From NCBI GenBank assembly GCA_018268595.1, contig JAFDWH010000013.1, positions 124,001 through 188,000 of the forward strand: DNA of 64,000 bases. The letters run 5' to 3'. How positions within the stretch are numbered: position 1 is the stretch's first letter; each line of letters opens with the position of its first letter. Made by a program: the position numbers and the translations under genes. Positions 28,556 through 37,513 of this stretch are shown piece after piece. The notes under the pieces were generated by a model. That model made no database searches. It saw nothing but the letters and a program-made list of their open reading frames with translations, and had not been told where the DNA came from. This DNA is from Actinomycetota bacterium (GTDB lineage Bacteria > Actinomycetota > Thermoleophilia > Solirubrobacterales > Solirubrobacteraceae).

Positions 28556-29748
28556 GGAACAGTCGCAACCGAGGCGCTCCCCCCGCCCATCCCGCGCTCG
28601 CCCGGCTCACGGTCGGGCTGGTGACGCTCGCGATGACGGCCGTCGTCGCGTGCGGGGGCGGCGGGAGCGGAGGCTCCACGACCTCGAGCCTGCCGACGTC
28701 GGTCGGTAGAGGCGAGGGGCAGCTCAACCTGATCGCGTGGGAGGGCTACACCGAGCCGCAGTGGGTCAAACCGTTCGAGCAGCAGACGGGCTGCAACGTC
28801 AGCGCGAAGTACGCCGGCTCCTCGGACGAGATGGTCACGCTGATGCGCCAGGGCGGCGGGACGCAGTACGACATGGTGTCGGCGTCTGGCGACGCGTCGC
28901 TGCGCCTGATCAAGGGCGGCGACGTGCAGCCGGTCAACGTCGCGCTGGTACCCGGCTGGAAGGACTTCATCCCCCAGCTCCAGTCGCCGCCGCACAACAC
29001 GGTCGACGGCAAGCACTACGGCGTCTCGCTGCAGTGGGGGCCGAACACGCTGCTCTACAACACGAGAGACGTCACCCCCGCACCGGATAGCTGGGCGACG
29101 ATCTACGACCCGCAGTTCAAGGGCAGGATCACCGTCCCGGACAACCCGATCCAGATCGCCGACGCGGCGCTCTACCTGTCGAAGACGAGACCGGAGCTGG
29201 GCATCAGAGACCCGTACGAGCTGACGCAGGACCAGCTCACCGCGGCGATCGACCTGCTCAAGAGCCAGCGCCCGCTGATCAAGAAGTACTGGGCGCTCGC
29301 GTCCGACGAGATCGACCTGTTCAAGAACGGCGACGCGGTCGTCGGGGCCTCGTGGCCCTACCAGACGATCACGCTGCAGGACAGCGGCGCGCCGGTGAAG
29401 GACCTGATCCCGAGAGAGGGCGCGACCGGCTGGGCCGACACGTGGATGCTGTCGGCGCACGCCAGACACCCGAACTGCGCCTACAAGTGGATGCAGTGGA
29501 TCTCGACGCCGAGAGTGCAGGCCGAGCAGGCGATCTCGTTCGGCGAGACGCCGGCCAACACGAAGGCGTGCCCGTACATGGACAGAATCCAGGCAGGCGC
29601 GTGCACGAAGTACCACGCGAACGCGCCGGCCTCCTACTTCGCCTCCATCCGCTTCTGGAGAACGCCGACCAGAGACTGCGGGAACGGCAGCCAGGACTGC
29701 ACCGACTACACGACCTGGCAACAGAGATGGACGGAGATGAAGGGGTGA
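28552..29748 (+). CDS. potD: polyamine-type ABC transporter substrate-binding lipoprotein
   Basis: 398 aa. Long signal peptide with lipobox VVAC (Cys34), a Gly/Ser linker, then a PotD/PotF-like periplasmic-binding fold: LNLIAWEGYTEPQWVKPFEQ, DMVSASGDASLRLI, GVSLQWGPNTLLYNT, and FKGRITVPDNP. The ligand is probably spermidine, putrescine or a related cation; the exact one cannot be read. Start GTG 28552 overlaps potA (GTGA) after GAGGAG. Codon use is odd: 11 of about 20 arginines are AGA, unlike the flanking transporter genes. Confidence 0.9.
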   Translation: MRNSRNRGAPPAHPALARLTVGLVTLAMTAVVACGGGGSGGSTTSSLPTSVGRGEGQLNLIAWEGYTEPQWVKPFEQQTGCNVSAKYAGSSDEMVTLMRQGGGTQYDMVSASGDASLRLIKGGDVQPVNVALVPGWKDFIPQLQSPPHNTVDGKHYGVSLQWGPNTLLYNTRDVTPAPDSWATIYDPQFKGRITVPDNPIQIADAALYLSKTRPELGIRDPYELTQDQLTAAIDLLKSQRPLIKKYWALASDEIDLFKNGDAVVGASWPYQTITLQDSGAPVKDLIPREGATGWADTWMLSAHARHPNCAYKWMQWISTPRVQAEQAISFGETPANTKACPYMDRIQAGACTKYHANAPASYFASIRFWRTPTRDCGNGSQDCTDYTTWQQRWTEMKG

Positions 29749-29771
29749 AAGCGGACTGGGGACCCGCCTCC

Positions 29772-29789
29772 GCCGGCCACGTGGCCGGC
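29772..29789 (+). repeat. 18-bp palindrome between binding-protein and permease genes
   Basis: Perfect palindrome GCCGGCCAC-GTGGCCGGC in the 52-nt gap after potD. Such intercistronic stems often stabilise the binding-protein mRNA or reduce readthrough into the permease genes. Confidence 0.4.
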
Positions 29790-29800
29790 TCCGGCACCCC

Positions 29801-30727
29801 ATGACCGCTGCCCGCGCCGAGGTCGTGGCGGGCGGGCCGGGACGCTTCCGGTCCGCCCGCCGGCGCGCGTCCGCCGGGCTGTTCCGCCGCGGATGGCTGC
29901 GCGCGACGCTGCTGCTGAGCGCGCCGGCGGCGTGGTTCGTGCTGATCTACCTCGCGGCGCTCGCGATCCTGTTCGTGAGCGCGTTCTGGCGCGTCGACGC
30001 GTTCACGGGCGAGGTCGTCCACCAGTGGAACCTCGACAACTTCAAGACGATCGCCGAGTCGCCGGCCTACCGCACGATCGCGCTGCGCACGATCGGGATC
30101 GCGGCGGCCGTGACGCTGACCGACGCGCTGCTGGCGATCCCGTTCGCGTACTTCGCCGCGCGGCTCGCGCCGAGACGCCTGCAGACCGTGCTGTTCGTGA
30201 TCGTGCTCGTGCCGCTGTGGACGTCCTACCTCGTGCGCGTGTACGCGTGGCGGCTGATCCTCGCGCACGACGGGATCCTCAACTGGACGCTGCACAAGCT
30301 CGGCTTCGGCGGCGTCGACATCGCCTACTCGAACTGGGCGATGTGGGTCGTCTTCAGCTACCTGTGGCTGCCGTTCATGATCCTGCCGGTGTGGGTCGCG
30401 TTCGAGCGCGTGCCCGACTCCTTCCTGGAGGCGAGCGCGGACCTCGGCGCGCGCGGCTGGACGACCTTCCGCCGCGTGCTGCTGCCGCTCGTGCTGCCGG
30501 GCGTCGTCGCCGGCTCGATCTTCACCTTCTCGCTGACGCTCGGCGACTTCATCACGCCGACGCTCGTCGGCGGCGCCGGCTCGGACTTCATCGGCAACGT
30601 CGTGTACAGCAGCGTCGGGATCGCGAACAACGTCCCGTTCGCGGCCGCGTTCGCGACGATCCCGCTGCTCGTGATGGGCGCCTACCTGCTGGTGGCGCGC
30701 AAGGTCGGCGCGTTCGAGGCGCTCTAG
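29801..30727 (+). CDS. potB: polyamine-type ABC transporter permease, PotB type
   Basis: 308 aa, six membrane helices after a basic cytoplasmic N-terminus. The permease EAA loop is visible (FLEASADLGARGWTTFRRVLLPLVLPG, residues ~208-234). VPLWTSYLVRVYAWRLIL, typical of PotB/PotH, is near residue 138. It pairs with the next gene to form the membrane channel of the transporter. Stop and next start abut (TAG-ATG). Confidence 0.93.
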   Translation: MTAARAEVVAGGPGRFRSARRRASAGLFRRGWLRATLLLSAPAAWFVLIYLAALAILFVSAFWRVDAFTGEVVHQWNLDNFKTIAESPAYRTIALRTIGIAAAVTLTDALLAIPFAYFAARLAPRRLQTVLFVIVLVPLWTSYLVRVYAWRLILAHDGILNWTLHKLGFGGVDIAYSNWAMWVVFSYLWLPFMILPVWVAFERVPDSFLEASADLGARGWTTFRRVLLPLVLPGVVAGSIFTFSLTLGDFITPTLVGGAGSDFIGNVVYSSVGIANNVPFAAAFATIPLLVMGAYLLVARKVGAFEAL

Positions 30728-31573
30728 ATGGCACGCGTCGCGCTGCGCGTCTGGGTCGCGCTGATCGTGCTGTTCCTGCTGTTCCCGATCCTGCTGATCG
30801 CGCTCTACGCGTTCAACGAGAGCAACGTGCAGAGCTGGCCGCTGCCCGGCCTCTCGACGAAGTGGTTCGCCTCGACGTTCCACAACGAGGCGATGCGCCA
30901 GGCGCTGTGGCTGAGCGTGCGCGCCGCGCTGATCGCGACGACGATCGCGATCGTGCTCGGCTCGATGGCGGCGTTCGCGGTGCACCGCTTCCGCTTCTTC
31001 GGGCGCGAGACGGTCTCGTTCCTGCTCGTGCTGCCGCTCGCGCTGCCCGGGATCATCACCGGCATGGCGCTGAACTCGTTCTTCGCCTGGGGCACCGTCG
31101 ACTTCTCGCTGACGACGATCGTGATCGGCCACGCGACCTTCTGCATCGTGACCGTCTACAACAACGCGCTTGCGCGGCTGCGGCGCACGCAGACGTCGCT
31201 GGTGGAGGCGTCGATGGATCTCGGCGCGGACGGCTGGCAGACGTTCCGCCACGTGACGCTGCCGATGGTCGCCACCGCGTTGGTGGCCGGCGGGCTGCTG
31301 GCGTTCGCGCTCAGCTTCGACGAGGTGATCGTGACGACGTTCACCGCCGGGGCGCAGAACACGCTGCCGCTGTGGATCTTCGGCAACATCCGCCTCGGCC
31401 AGCAGCTGCCGCAGGTCAACGTCGTCGTGCTGATGGTGATCGTCGTGACGATCGTGCCGGTGACGCTCGCGCAGCGCCTCACGCGCGACACCGGCGTGCT
31501 GCGCACGGGCACCGGCCGCGGCCGCGCTGACGCCTCCACGCACGCGGCCGTCGCCGCCGAGCCGGCGCCATAG
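30728..31573 (+). CDS. potC: polyamine-type ABC transporter permease, PotC type
   Basis: 281 aa, six helices. FNESNVQSWPLPGLSTKWF after the first helix is typical of PotC/PotI. The EAA loop is LVEASMDLGADGWQTFRHVTLPMV near residues 157-180. Last gene of the A-D-B-C operon. A hydrophilic tail of about 35 residues rich in Thr, Arg and Ala follows the last helix. Confidence 0.93.
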   Translation: MARVALRVWVALIVLFLLFPILLIALYAFNESNVQSWPLPGLSTKWFASTFHNEAMRQALWLSVRAALIATTIAIVLGSMAAFAVHRFRFFGRETVSFLLVLPLALPGIITGMALNSFFAWGTVDFSLTTIVIGHATFCIVTVYNNALARLRRTQTSLVEASMDLGADGWQTFRHVTLPMVATALVAGGLLAFALSFDEVIVTTFTAGAQNTLPLWIFGNIRLGQQLPQVNVVVLMVIVVTIVPVTLAQRLTRDTGVLRTGTGRGRADASTHAAVAAEPAP

Positions 31574-31604
31574 CGGCCCACGGTCGCCGACGGAAGCCGG
31601 TGGG

Positions 31605-31610
31605 TAGCAT
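31605..31610 (+). promoter_or_regulatory. -10-like TAGCAT
   Basis: TAGCAT ends 7 nt before ATG 31618; leaderless-type spacing. Confidence 0.5.
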
Positions 31611-31617
31611 CCAAGCC

Positions 31618-31884
31618 ATGGAGGGATTCGGAGGACTGTTCGGCGACCCGGAGGAGCTGCAGCGCCGCATGGCCGAGCTCGCCGAGAGCATGCAGGGCCA
31701 GCAAAGACTGGCGTGGGCCGACAACGCGATCAAGCTCGCCGTCGACCTGACCGTCGCGGCGATCAACCGCGTCAACATCCAGGGCACGACCGAGGAGCAG
31801 GCGCAGCAGATCCGCTCGGTGATGGCGGTCGTCTTCCCCGAGGCCGTGACGCTCGTGCGCGAGGCGCGCGAGGGCCTGCAGTAA
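31618..31884 (+). CDS. small helical protein, function unknown
   Basis: 88 aa, predicted mostly alpha-helical: a Gly/Phe-rich N-terminus (MEGFGGLFGD), then amphipathic helices (EELQRRMAELAESM, AIKLAVDLTVAAINRV, EEQAQQIRSVMAVV). No signal peptide or membrane helix, and no family recognised. The TAGCAT box and ATG 31618 support expression from its own promoter after the transporter operon. Confidence 0.65.
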   Translation: MEGFGGLFGDPEELQRRMAELAESMQGQQRLAWADNAIKLAVDLTVAAINRVNIQGTTEEQAQQIRSVMAVVFPEAVTLVREAREGLQ

Positions 31885-31942
31885 GCGGCGCGGCCCCGGC
31901 GTGGTGCCGCCCGCCGGCGGCCGACCCGGCAGGATGCGGGGC

Positions 31943-32791
31943 ATGAGCCTCCACGGGAAGACGATCTTCATCTCCGGCGCGAGCCGCGGGATCGGCCTCG
32001 CGATCGCGCTGCGCGCCGCGCGCGACGGCGCGAACGTCGCGCTGATCGCGAAGACGGCCGAGCCGCATCCGCGCCTCGAGGGCACCATCTACACGGCCGC
32101 CGAGCAGATCGAGGCGGCCGGCGGCAGCGCGCTGCCGATCGTCGGCGACATCCGCGACGAGGAGCAGGTCGAGACGGCGGTGGCGCAGGCGGTCGCGCGC
32201 TTCGGCGGCATCGACGTGTGCGTCAACAACGCGAGCGCGATCAACCTCGCGCGCACCGAGGCGCTCGAGCTGAAGCGCTACGACCTGATGCAGGACATCA
32301 ACGTGCGAGGGACGTTCGCGGTCAGCCGCGCCTGCATCCCGCACCTGCGCGAGGCCGAGAACCCGCACATCCTCACGCTCTCGCCGCCGATCGACCTCGA
32401 CCCGAGATGGCTCGGCCCGCACCTCGGCTACACGCTCGCGAAGTACGGCATGTCGCTGATCGCGCTCGGCCTGGCGGCCGAGCTGCGCGCGGACGGGATC
32501 GCCTCCAACGCGCTGTGGCCGCGCACGCTCGTCGCGACGGCGGCGGTGCAGAACCTGCTCGGCGGTGACGAGGCGATGGCGCGCGCCCGCAAGCCGGAGG
32601 TCTACGCCGACGCCGCCCACGCGGTCCTCACGCGCCCCGCGCGCGAGTGCACCGGCAAGGCGTTCCTGTGCGAGGACGTGCTGGCCGAGGAGGGCGTGAC
32701 CGACCTCTCCGCGTACGCGTACGTGCCCGGGGCCGAGCTGGCGGTCGACCTGTTCGTCGACGCCGCCAACCCGCCGGGCGTGGCGGGGTAG
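31943..32791 (+). CDS. short-chain dehydrogenase/reductase, HSDL2-like
   Basis: 282 aa. Classical SDR fold. Cofactor motif GASRGIGLAIA is at residues ~11-21, then NNASAINL near 94, a serine in LTLSPPID near 143, and YTLAKYGMS (YxxxK) near 165. The sequence, with SPP-x-DL and LWPRTLVATAAVQNLLGG, is close to hydroxysteroid-dehydrogenase-like protein 2 homologues, so an acyl or steroid-like substrate is possible but not proven. ATG 31943 has GCGGGG before it and a near-consensus CAGGAT upstream. Confidence 0.88.
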   Translation: MSLHGKTIFISGASRGIGLAIALRAARDGANVALIAKTAEPHPRLEGTIYTAAEQIEAAGGSALPIVGDIRDEEQVETAVAQAVARFGGIDVCVNNASAINLARTEALELKRYDLMQDINVRGTFAVSRACIPHLREAENPHILTLSPPIDLDPRWLGPHLGYTLAKYGMSLIALGLAAELRADGIASNALWPRTLVATAAVQNLLGGDEAMARARKPEVYADAAHAVLTRPARECTGKAFLCEDVLAEEGVTDLSAYAYVPGAELAVDLFVDAANPPGVAG

Positions 32792-32796
32792 CTCGC

Positions 32797-32802
32797 TAGG
32801 AT
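32797..32802 (+). promoter_or_regulatory. -10-like TAGGAT
   Basis: TAGGAT ends 7 nt before GTG 32810; leaderless-type spacing. Confidence 0.5.
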
Positions 32803-32809
32803 CGAGCGC

Positions 32810-33517
32810 GTGGGGGCAGCGGCGAGACACGGCGGCAGGAGCGTGCGACACGCGCTCGCCTGCGCGCTGCTGGCACTGGCCGTCGCGCTTGCGGCCGGCT
32901 GCGGCTCGTCCGGCTCCGGCACCGCGACGGTGCCCGGCACGACGAACGCCGGTCCGGGGTTGCAGACGAGCCAGCCGCCGTGGAGACCCGAGTACGCGCA
33001 CCTCGCGCAGCGCATCAGCGCGCTCGGCCTGCCGCCCGCCGGGACCGAGAGATTCCACATCCACGCGCTGCTGCACGTCTACGTCGACGGGATCCTCCAG
33101 CCGGTGCCGGCGAACGTCGGCATCGACGAGGCCAAGCACATCGAGACGAGCCTCCACACGCACGACAAGACCGGGATCATCCACATGGAGGCGACCCACC
33201 CGCACCGCTTCACGCTGGGGGACTTCTTCGCCGTGTGGGGCGTCAAGCTCGGCCCCGACCGCGTCGGCGGCCTCACCGGGCTGGGCGGCGACAAGCTGCA
33301 CTTCTACCTGGACGGCAGACCGCTGCGCGACCCCGCCGCGCTGCAGCTCAGAGACGGCGACAACATCGTGATCGGCTACGGCGCGCTCGGCAGCTTCCCG
33401 CACGCGCCCAGCACCGAGCTGCTGAGAGCGCTCAAGAGCAGAAACGGCACCGCGCTGAGCTGCTCCGCCGTCAGAGGCGGAAGAAGAGTCACGAGCTGCT
33501 TCGCGCAGAGAAGGTGA
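32810..33517 (+). CDS. histidine-rich exported lipoprotein, function unknown
   Basis: 235 aa. Signal peptide with lipobox LAAGC (Cys31), a Ser/Thr/Gly linker, then a domain with repeated His: FHIHALLHVYVDG, ETSLHTHDKTGIIHMEATHPH, and FTLGDFFAVWGV. The pattern looks like a metal site or a conserved fold seen in uncharacterised actinobacterial and Chloroflexi proteins, but this is from memory and not checked. Two Cys near the C-terminus (LSC, TSC) may form a disulfide. Eleven of 18 arginines are AGA, a bias shared with the polyamine-binding lipoprotein and not with the neighbours. Confidence 0.78.
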   Translation: MGAAARHGGRSVRHALACALLALAVALAAGCGSSGSGTATVPGTTNAGPGLQTSQPPWRPEYAHLAQRISALGLPPAGTERFHIHALLHVYVDGILQPVPANVGIDEAKHIETSLHTHDKTGIIHMEATHPHRFTLGDFFAVWGVKLGPDRVGGLTGLGGDKLHFYLDGRPLRDPAALQLRDGDNIVIGYGALGSFPHAPSTELLRALKSRNGTALSCSAVRGGRRVTSCFAQRR

Positions 33518-33550
33518 CGCCGCGCTGACGCCGCCCCGGCCCGCCGCCGC

Positions 33551-34060
33551 TCAGCGCGGCGCGAGCTGGACCAGCGGGATCGTGCGACCGGCGCGCGCGG
33601 CGCGCTCGCGGTAGGCCGCGTAGGGCGGGAAGACCCGGTCCGCCAGCGCCCAGATGCGCGCCCGCTCCGCCTCGTCCTCGACGACCTCCGCGCGCAGCGG
33701 GACGCCGCCGAGCAGCACGTCCGGATGCGCGACGGCGTTGTGGAACCACGCCGGGTGCGCTGGCGCGCCGAGCTTGGAGGCGACGATCGTGACGCGCTCG
33801 CCGTCGTGGAAGTAGATGACGCCGTTGCGCCGCGGCAGGCCGCTGCGCGCGCCGCGCGTCTCCAGCAGCGCAGTCGGCAGGATCAGTCCCATCCCGAGCC
33901 GCCCGCGCGTGAGCCGCAGCAGGTGCGGGTCGACCTTCCAGACGACGTGGACCGACAGCCACGCCGAGAGCCGCGTGCCGAGGAAGCGCACGTAGGCGCG
34001 GTAGAGGGGGCCGCGCGGCGCGTGCGGGTCGACGTGCGGCAGTGCGGCGCGAGCGGGCAT
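33551..34060 (-). CDS. F420-type deazaflavin-dependent nitroreductase-family oxidoreductase
   Basis: 169 aa. Matches the Ddn/F420H2-dependent quinone reductase family (split beta-barrel). Visible marks are LLETRGARSGLPRRNGVIYFHDGERV near residues 66-91, SKLGAPAHPAWFHNAVAHPDV near 94-115, and the acidic C-part with FPPYAAYRERA. Members transfer hydride from F420H2 to quinones, nitro compounds or other acceptors. Actinobacteria make F420, which fits the host. A TACCGT box ends 6 nt before ATG 34060. Confidence 0.87.
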   Translation of the reverse strand: MPARAALPHVDPHAPRGPLYRAYVRFLGTRLSAWLSVHVVWKVDPHLLRLTRGRLGMGLILPTALLETRGARSGLPRRNGVIYFHDGERVTIVASKLGAPAHPAWFHNAVAHPDVLLGGVPLRAEVVEDEAERARIWALADRVFPPYAAYRERAARAGRTIPLVQLAPR

Positions 34061-34066
34061 GGGCGG

Positions 34067-34072
34067 ACGGTA
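34067..34072 (-). promoter_or_regulatory. -10-like TACCGT
   Basis: TACCGT on the minus strand, 6 nt before ATG 34060; leaderless-type spacing. Confidence 0.5.
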
Positions 34073-34149
34073 GCGGCGGACGGGGGCGGCGGGGGCCGGT
34101 TGGCGGCGCGATCGGGCGCGCGCTTGCACGGGTCGACGGCGCCGCCTGC

Positions 34150-34155
34150 TAGCGT
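34150..34155 (+). promoter_or_regulatory. -10-like TAGCGT of the DEAD-box gene
   Basis: TAGCGT about 135 nt upstream of ATG 34290. It implies a leader of roughly 125 nt with a small hairpin (TGGGGA...TCCCCA near 34218-34243) and a GAGGAG site 8 nt before the start. Long leaders are common for RNA-helicase genes. Confidence 0.35.
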
Positions 34156-34289
34156 GCCGGCCGCGGGCGACGCCGTCGTCCGCGAGGTTCTTTGCTCCTG
34201 AAGGCGCCACGCGCGGTTGGGGACAGTCGAATCTCTCCCCACATCGGCGGTCGGCGCGCATGTCGCGGCGACCGCGAGGAGCAACACAC

Positions 34290-35528
<1,239 letters not shown>

Positions 35529-35534
35529 GGGCGG

Positions 35535-35565
35535 GCGGCGGGGGCGGTCAGACCGTCGCCGCCGC
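35535..35565 (+). terminator. imperfect G+C hairpin after the helicase gene
   Basis: 14-bp stem with one mismatch and one G-U pair (35535-35548 with 35552-35565), loop 3 nt, starting 7 nt after the stop. It has no U-tract. Confidence 0.4.
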
Positions 35566-35593
35566 GCACGGCGTTTGCAAGGATTCCGGCCGG

Positions 35594-36175
35594 ATGAGGC
35601 GCACACCGAGACGCTTTGGACGCACGAGCGGACGGGTCGCCGCCGTCGCGCTCGTCGCGGCGCTTGCGGCCGGACCGCCCGCGCTCGCGCGCCGGCACGC
35701 GCCGTACGAGAAGTACGGCATCGCCGGCGTGCACCTGAACGACACGATGCGCCAGGTCGTCAAGCACCTCGGCAAGCCGCTCACGCTCAGACGGCTGTGC
35801 TCCCGGACGGCGTGCAACGACCCGCGATACTGCCGCTCCGCCGGCGGCTGGCGCGCGACGTACCCGGCGCAACTGACCGTGGTCTACGCGATCCGCTCGC
35901 TCAAGGACTACTGCAAGCCGGGCAAGTCGCACGTCGACAGCGTCACGACGCGCAGCCCGAAGGACTACCTCCCCAACGGGGTGCACGTCGGCTCGACCGT
36001 CGGGCAGCTCAAGCGCGCCTTCCACAAGCTCTACTGCTCGCATGGGCAGTGCGATCTCGTCAAGTGCTACTGCGGCGTCAACAGCTACCTCTCGGGATAC
36101 GACTACGACGCGTCGTTTCGGCTGCACCGCAAGCGCATCTACGAGATCGAGCTGGCGCTCGGCTACGGCTCGTAG
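35594..36175 (+). CDS. secreted Cys-rich protein with SmpA/OmlA-like segment
   Basis: 193 aa. Basic N-terminus and a hydrophobic signal peptide (VAAVALVAALAAGPPALA, cleavage near residue 32). The mature part begins with YGIAGVHLNDTMRQVVKHLGKPL, the pattern of SmpA/OmlA- or BLIP-type folds. About nine Cys residues (CSRTAC, YCRSA, YCKP, YCSHGQC, KCYC) suggest disulfides. No enzyme motif. Function unknown. AAGGAT stands 10 nt before the ATG in place of the usual TANNNT box. Its last codons overlap a small minus-strand gene by 13 nt. Confidence 0.72.
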   Translation: MRRTPRRFGRTSGRVAAVALVAALAAGPPALARRHAPYEKYGIAGVHLNDTMRQVVKHLGKPLTLRRLCSRTACNDPRYCRSAGGWRATYPAQLTVVYAIRSLKDYCKPGKSHVDSVTTRSPKDYLPNGVHVGSTVGQLKRAFHKLYCSHGQCDLVKCYCGVNSYLSGYDYDASFRLHRKRIYEIELALGYGS

Positions 36176-36339
36176 CGCGAGCGCGCCAGCACGAGCAGCG
36201 CCGCCCAGGCGGTCGCGACCACCACGGCGCGGGTGGCGGCGGCCAGCTCTCGGCGCGTCGTCGGCGAGAGCGCGTCCCAGGCGCGCACGCCTCTGACGAG
36301 CAGCGTCGCGACGATCGTGAACAAGAGGTCGGTGGACAT
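36163..36339 (-). CDS. small two-helix membrane protein
   Basis: 58 aa. Two hydrophobic stretches (LLFTIVATLLV and AVVVATAWAALLVLA) flank a charged loop (RRELAAATR). CGGAGG stands 6 nt before ATG 36339, a good ribosome binding site, which is the main reason to call the gene. It starts about 107 nt past the stop of the FHA regulator on the same strand and overlaps the convergent gene's end by 13 nt. No family recognised. Confidence 0.5.
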   Translation of the reverse strand: MSTDLLFTIVATLLVRGVRAWDALSPTTRRELAAATRAVVVATAWAALLVLARSRYEP

Positions 36340-36380
36340 CGCAGCCTCCGTGGACGGGTCGGGAAGGGAGTGCATGCGAT

Positions 36381-36398
36381 GCTCGCCGAGTGGCGAGC
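36381..36398 (-). terminator. short hairpin after the FHA regulator gene
   Basis: 7-bp perfect stem (GCTCGCC/GGCGAGC) with a GAGT loop, 49 nt past the FHA gene stop; weak. Confidence 0.25.
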
Positions 36399-36446
36399 CG
36401 CAGTCACCACCGCTCCCGGCGGTCTTGCCCACCCCCTGCGGCCGGC

Positions 36447-37043
36447 TCAGACCCAGCCGCCGTCGCTGGCCCGACGGATCAGCTGCGACCGTCGCTGTCC
36501 GACGGGTGCGTCGCCGAGGCCGAACTTCTCGTAGAGCGCCTTCAGGTGGTCTCGCAGCGTGTTCTCCGAGATGACCAGCGCACGCGCGAGCGCGGCGTTG
36601 CTCGGCCAGCCGCCGCGCCCGGCCAGCGCCTCGGAGCACAGCAGCGCGAGCAGCTCCTGCTCGCGCCGCGTCAGCTCGATCGTCGTCTGCTCGACCGGAT
36701 CCGTGCGGCCCGGCTCGCCCGAAGCCGGCGGGCAGTGGAACGTCAGCACCGTCTTGCCGACGCAGATCCGGTCGCCGTGGCGCAGACGCCGTGGGCGCTT
36801 GACCCGCTCGCGCTGCCCGTCGCGCAGCAGGTACGTGCCGCTCCCCGAGTCGACGTCGGCGAGCAGCCATGCCCCGTCGAGGTGCGAGAGCGCAGCGTGC
36901 TCGCGGCTGACCGTGCCGTCGTCGTCGATGCGGATCGAGGCCTGCCGGCGCCGCCCGACCAGCGCCGCGCCCGCAGCGGGCAGCTCGACGCGGTGCAGCC
37001 CCGGCGCGTCGCGACGCGGCCACTGGACCCATGCGGATGCCAT
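36447..37043 (-). CDS. FHA domain-HTH transcriptional regulator
   Basis: 198 aa. The N-terminal forkhead-associated domain (residues ~22-105) has the phosphothreonine-binding core: VGRRRQASIRID, VSREHAALS, and a GSGTYLL loop. After a linker, residues ~125-195 form a LuxR-like winged HTH (LTRREQELLALL, SNAALARALVISENTLRDHLKALYEKFGL). It likely binds a phosphorylated partner and switches transcription. The PknB-like kinase gene 0.5 kb away is the obvious candidate. ATG 37043 is divergent from the Ser-rich peptide gene. Confidence 0.85.
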   Translation of the reverse strand: MASAWVQWPRRDAPGLHRVELPAAGAALVGRRRQASIRIDDDGTVSREHAALSHLDGAWLLADVDSGSGTYLLRDGQRERVKRPRRLRHGDRICVGKTVLTFHCPPASGEPGRTDPVEQTTIELTRREQELLALLCSEALAGRGGWPSNAALARALVISENTLRDHLKALYEKFGLGDAPVGQRRSQLIRRASDGGWV

Positions 37044-37122
37044 CGCCGCACAGCCTGCCGCACGTGGGGACGCTCCGGCGCCGCTTCGCGGGGAACCGGT
37101 GCATCGGCGCCCGACCGGGCGC

Positions 37123-37128
37123 TAGCCT
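37123..37128 (+). promoter_or_regulatory. -10-like TAGCCT
   Basis: TAGCCT ends 9 nt before ATG 37138; leaderless-type spacing. Confidence 0.5.
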
Positions 37129-37137
37129 CGCCCCGCT

Positions 37138-37473
37138 ATGCGTGTTGCGCTGCTCCTCGTCGCGTGCGCGGTCCTGTTCGCGGCCGCTTTCGCGCTTCGC
37201 GTGCGATCCCCGCGTCCGGGCCCGGCGCCGAGCGCTCCGCCGCGAGCGCTCGTGCTGCGCCCCGCAGGCGTGCACGTCCCGCTCGGCGTGGGCGCCGCGG
37301 TCGCGCCCTATCCGCAGCCGCGCACGACGCAGAGCGCGTCGTCGAGCGCCGCGGCCGTGACGCCGGTCGTGACGCAGACGCCGGTCGCGAGCTCCTCGCC
37401 GACGTCCTCGGGCAGCGGCAGCTCCTCGACGTCGAGCGGCGCGCAGCGCCCGTACGGCATCACGCTCAAGTGA
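37138..37473 (+). CDS. secreted or anchored Ser/Pro-rich peptide, function unknown
   Basis: 111 aa. N-terminal hydrophobic helix (VALLLVACAVLFAAAFAL) without a clear cleavage site, then a Pro/Ala/Val stretch and a low-complexity Ser/Thr/Gly tail (SSAAAVTP, SSPTSSGSGSSSTSSG) ending in QRPYGITLK. It could be a membrane-anchored linker peptide. It sits between the FHA regulator and the kinase. No family recognised. Confidence 0.6.
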   Translation: MRVALLLVACAVLFAAAFALRVRSPRPGPAPSAPPRALVLRPAGVHVPLGVGAAVAPYPQPRTTQSASSSAAAVTPVVTQTPVASSSPTSSGSGSSSTSSGAQRPYGITLK

Positions 37474-37513
37474 GCGGGGAGCCGATCCCGCGCGTGCGAC
37501 CGCACGCGCCGGC

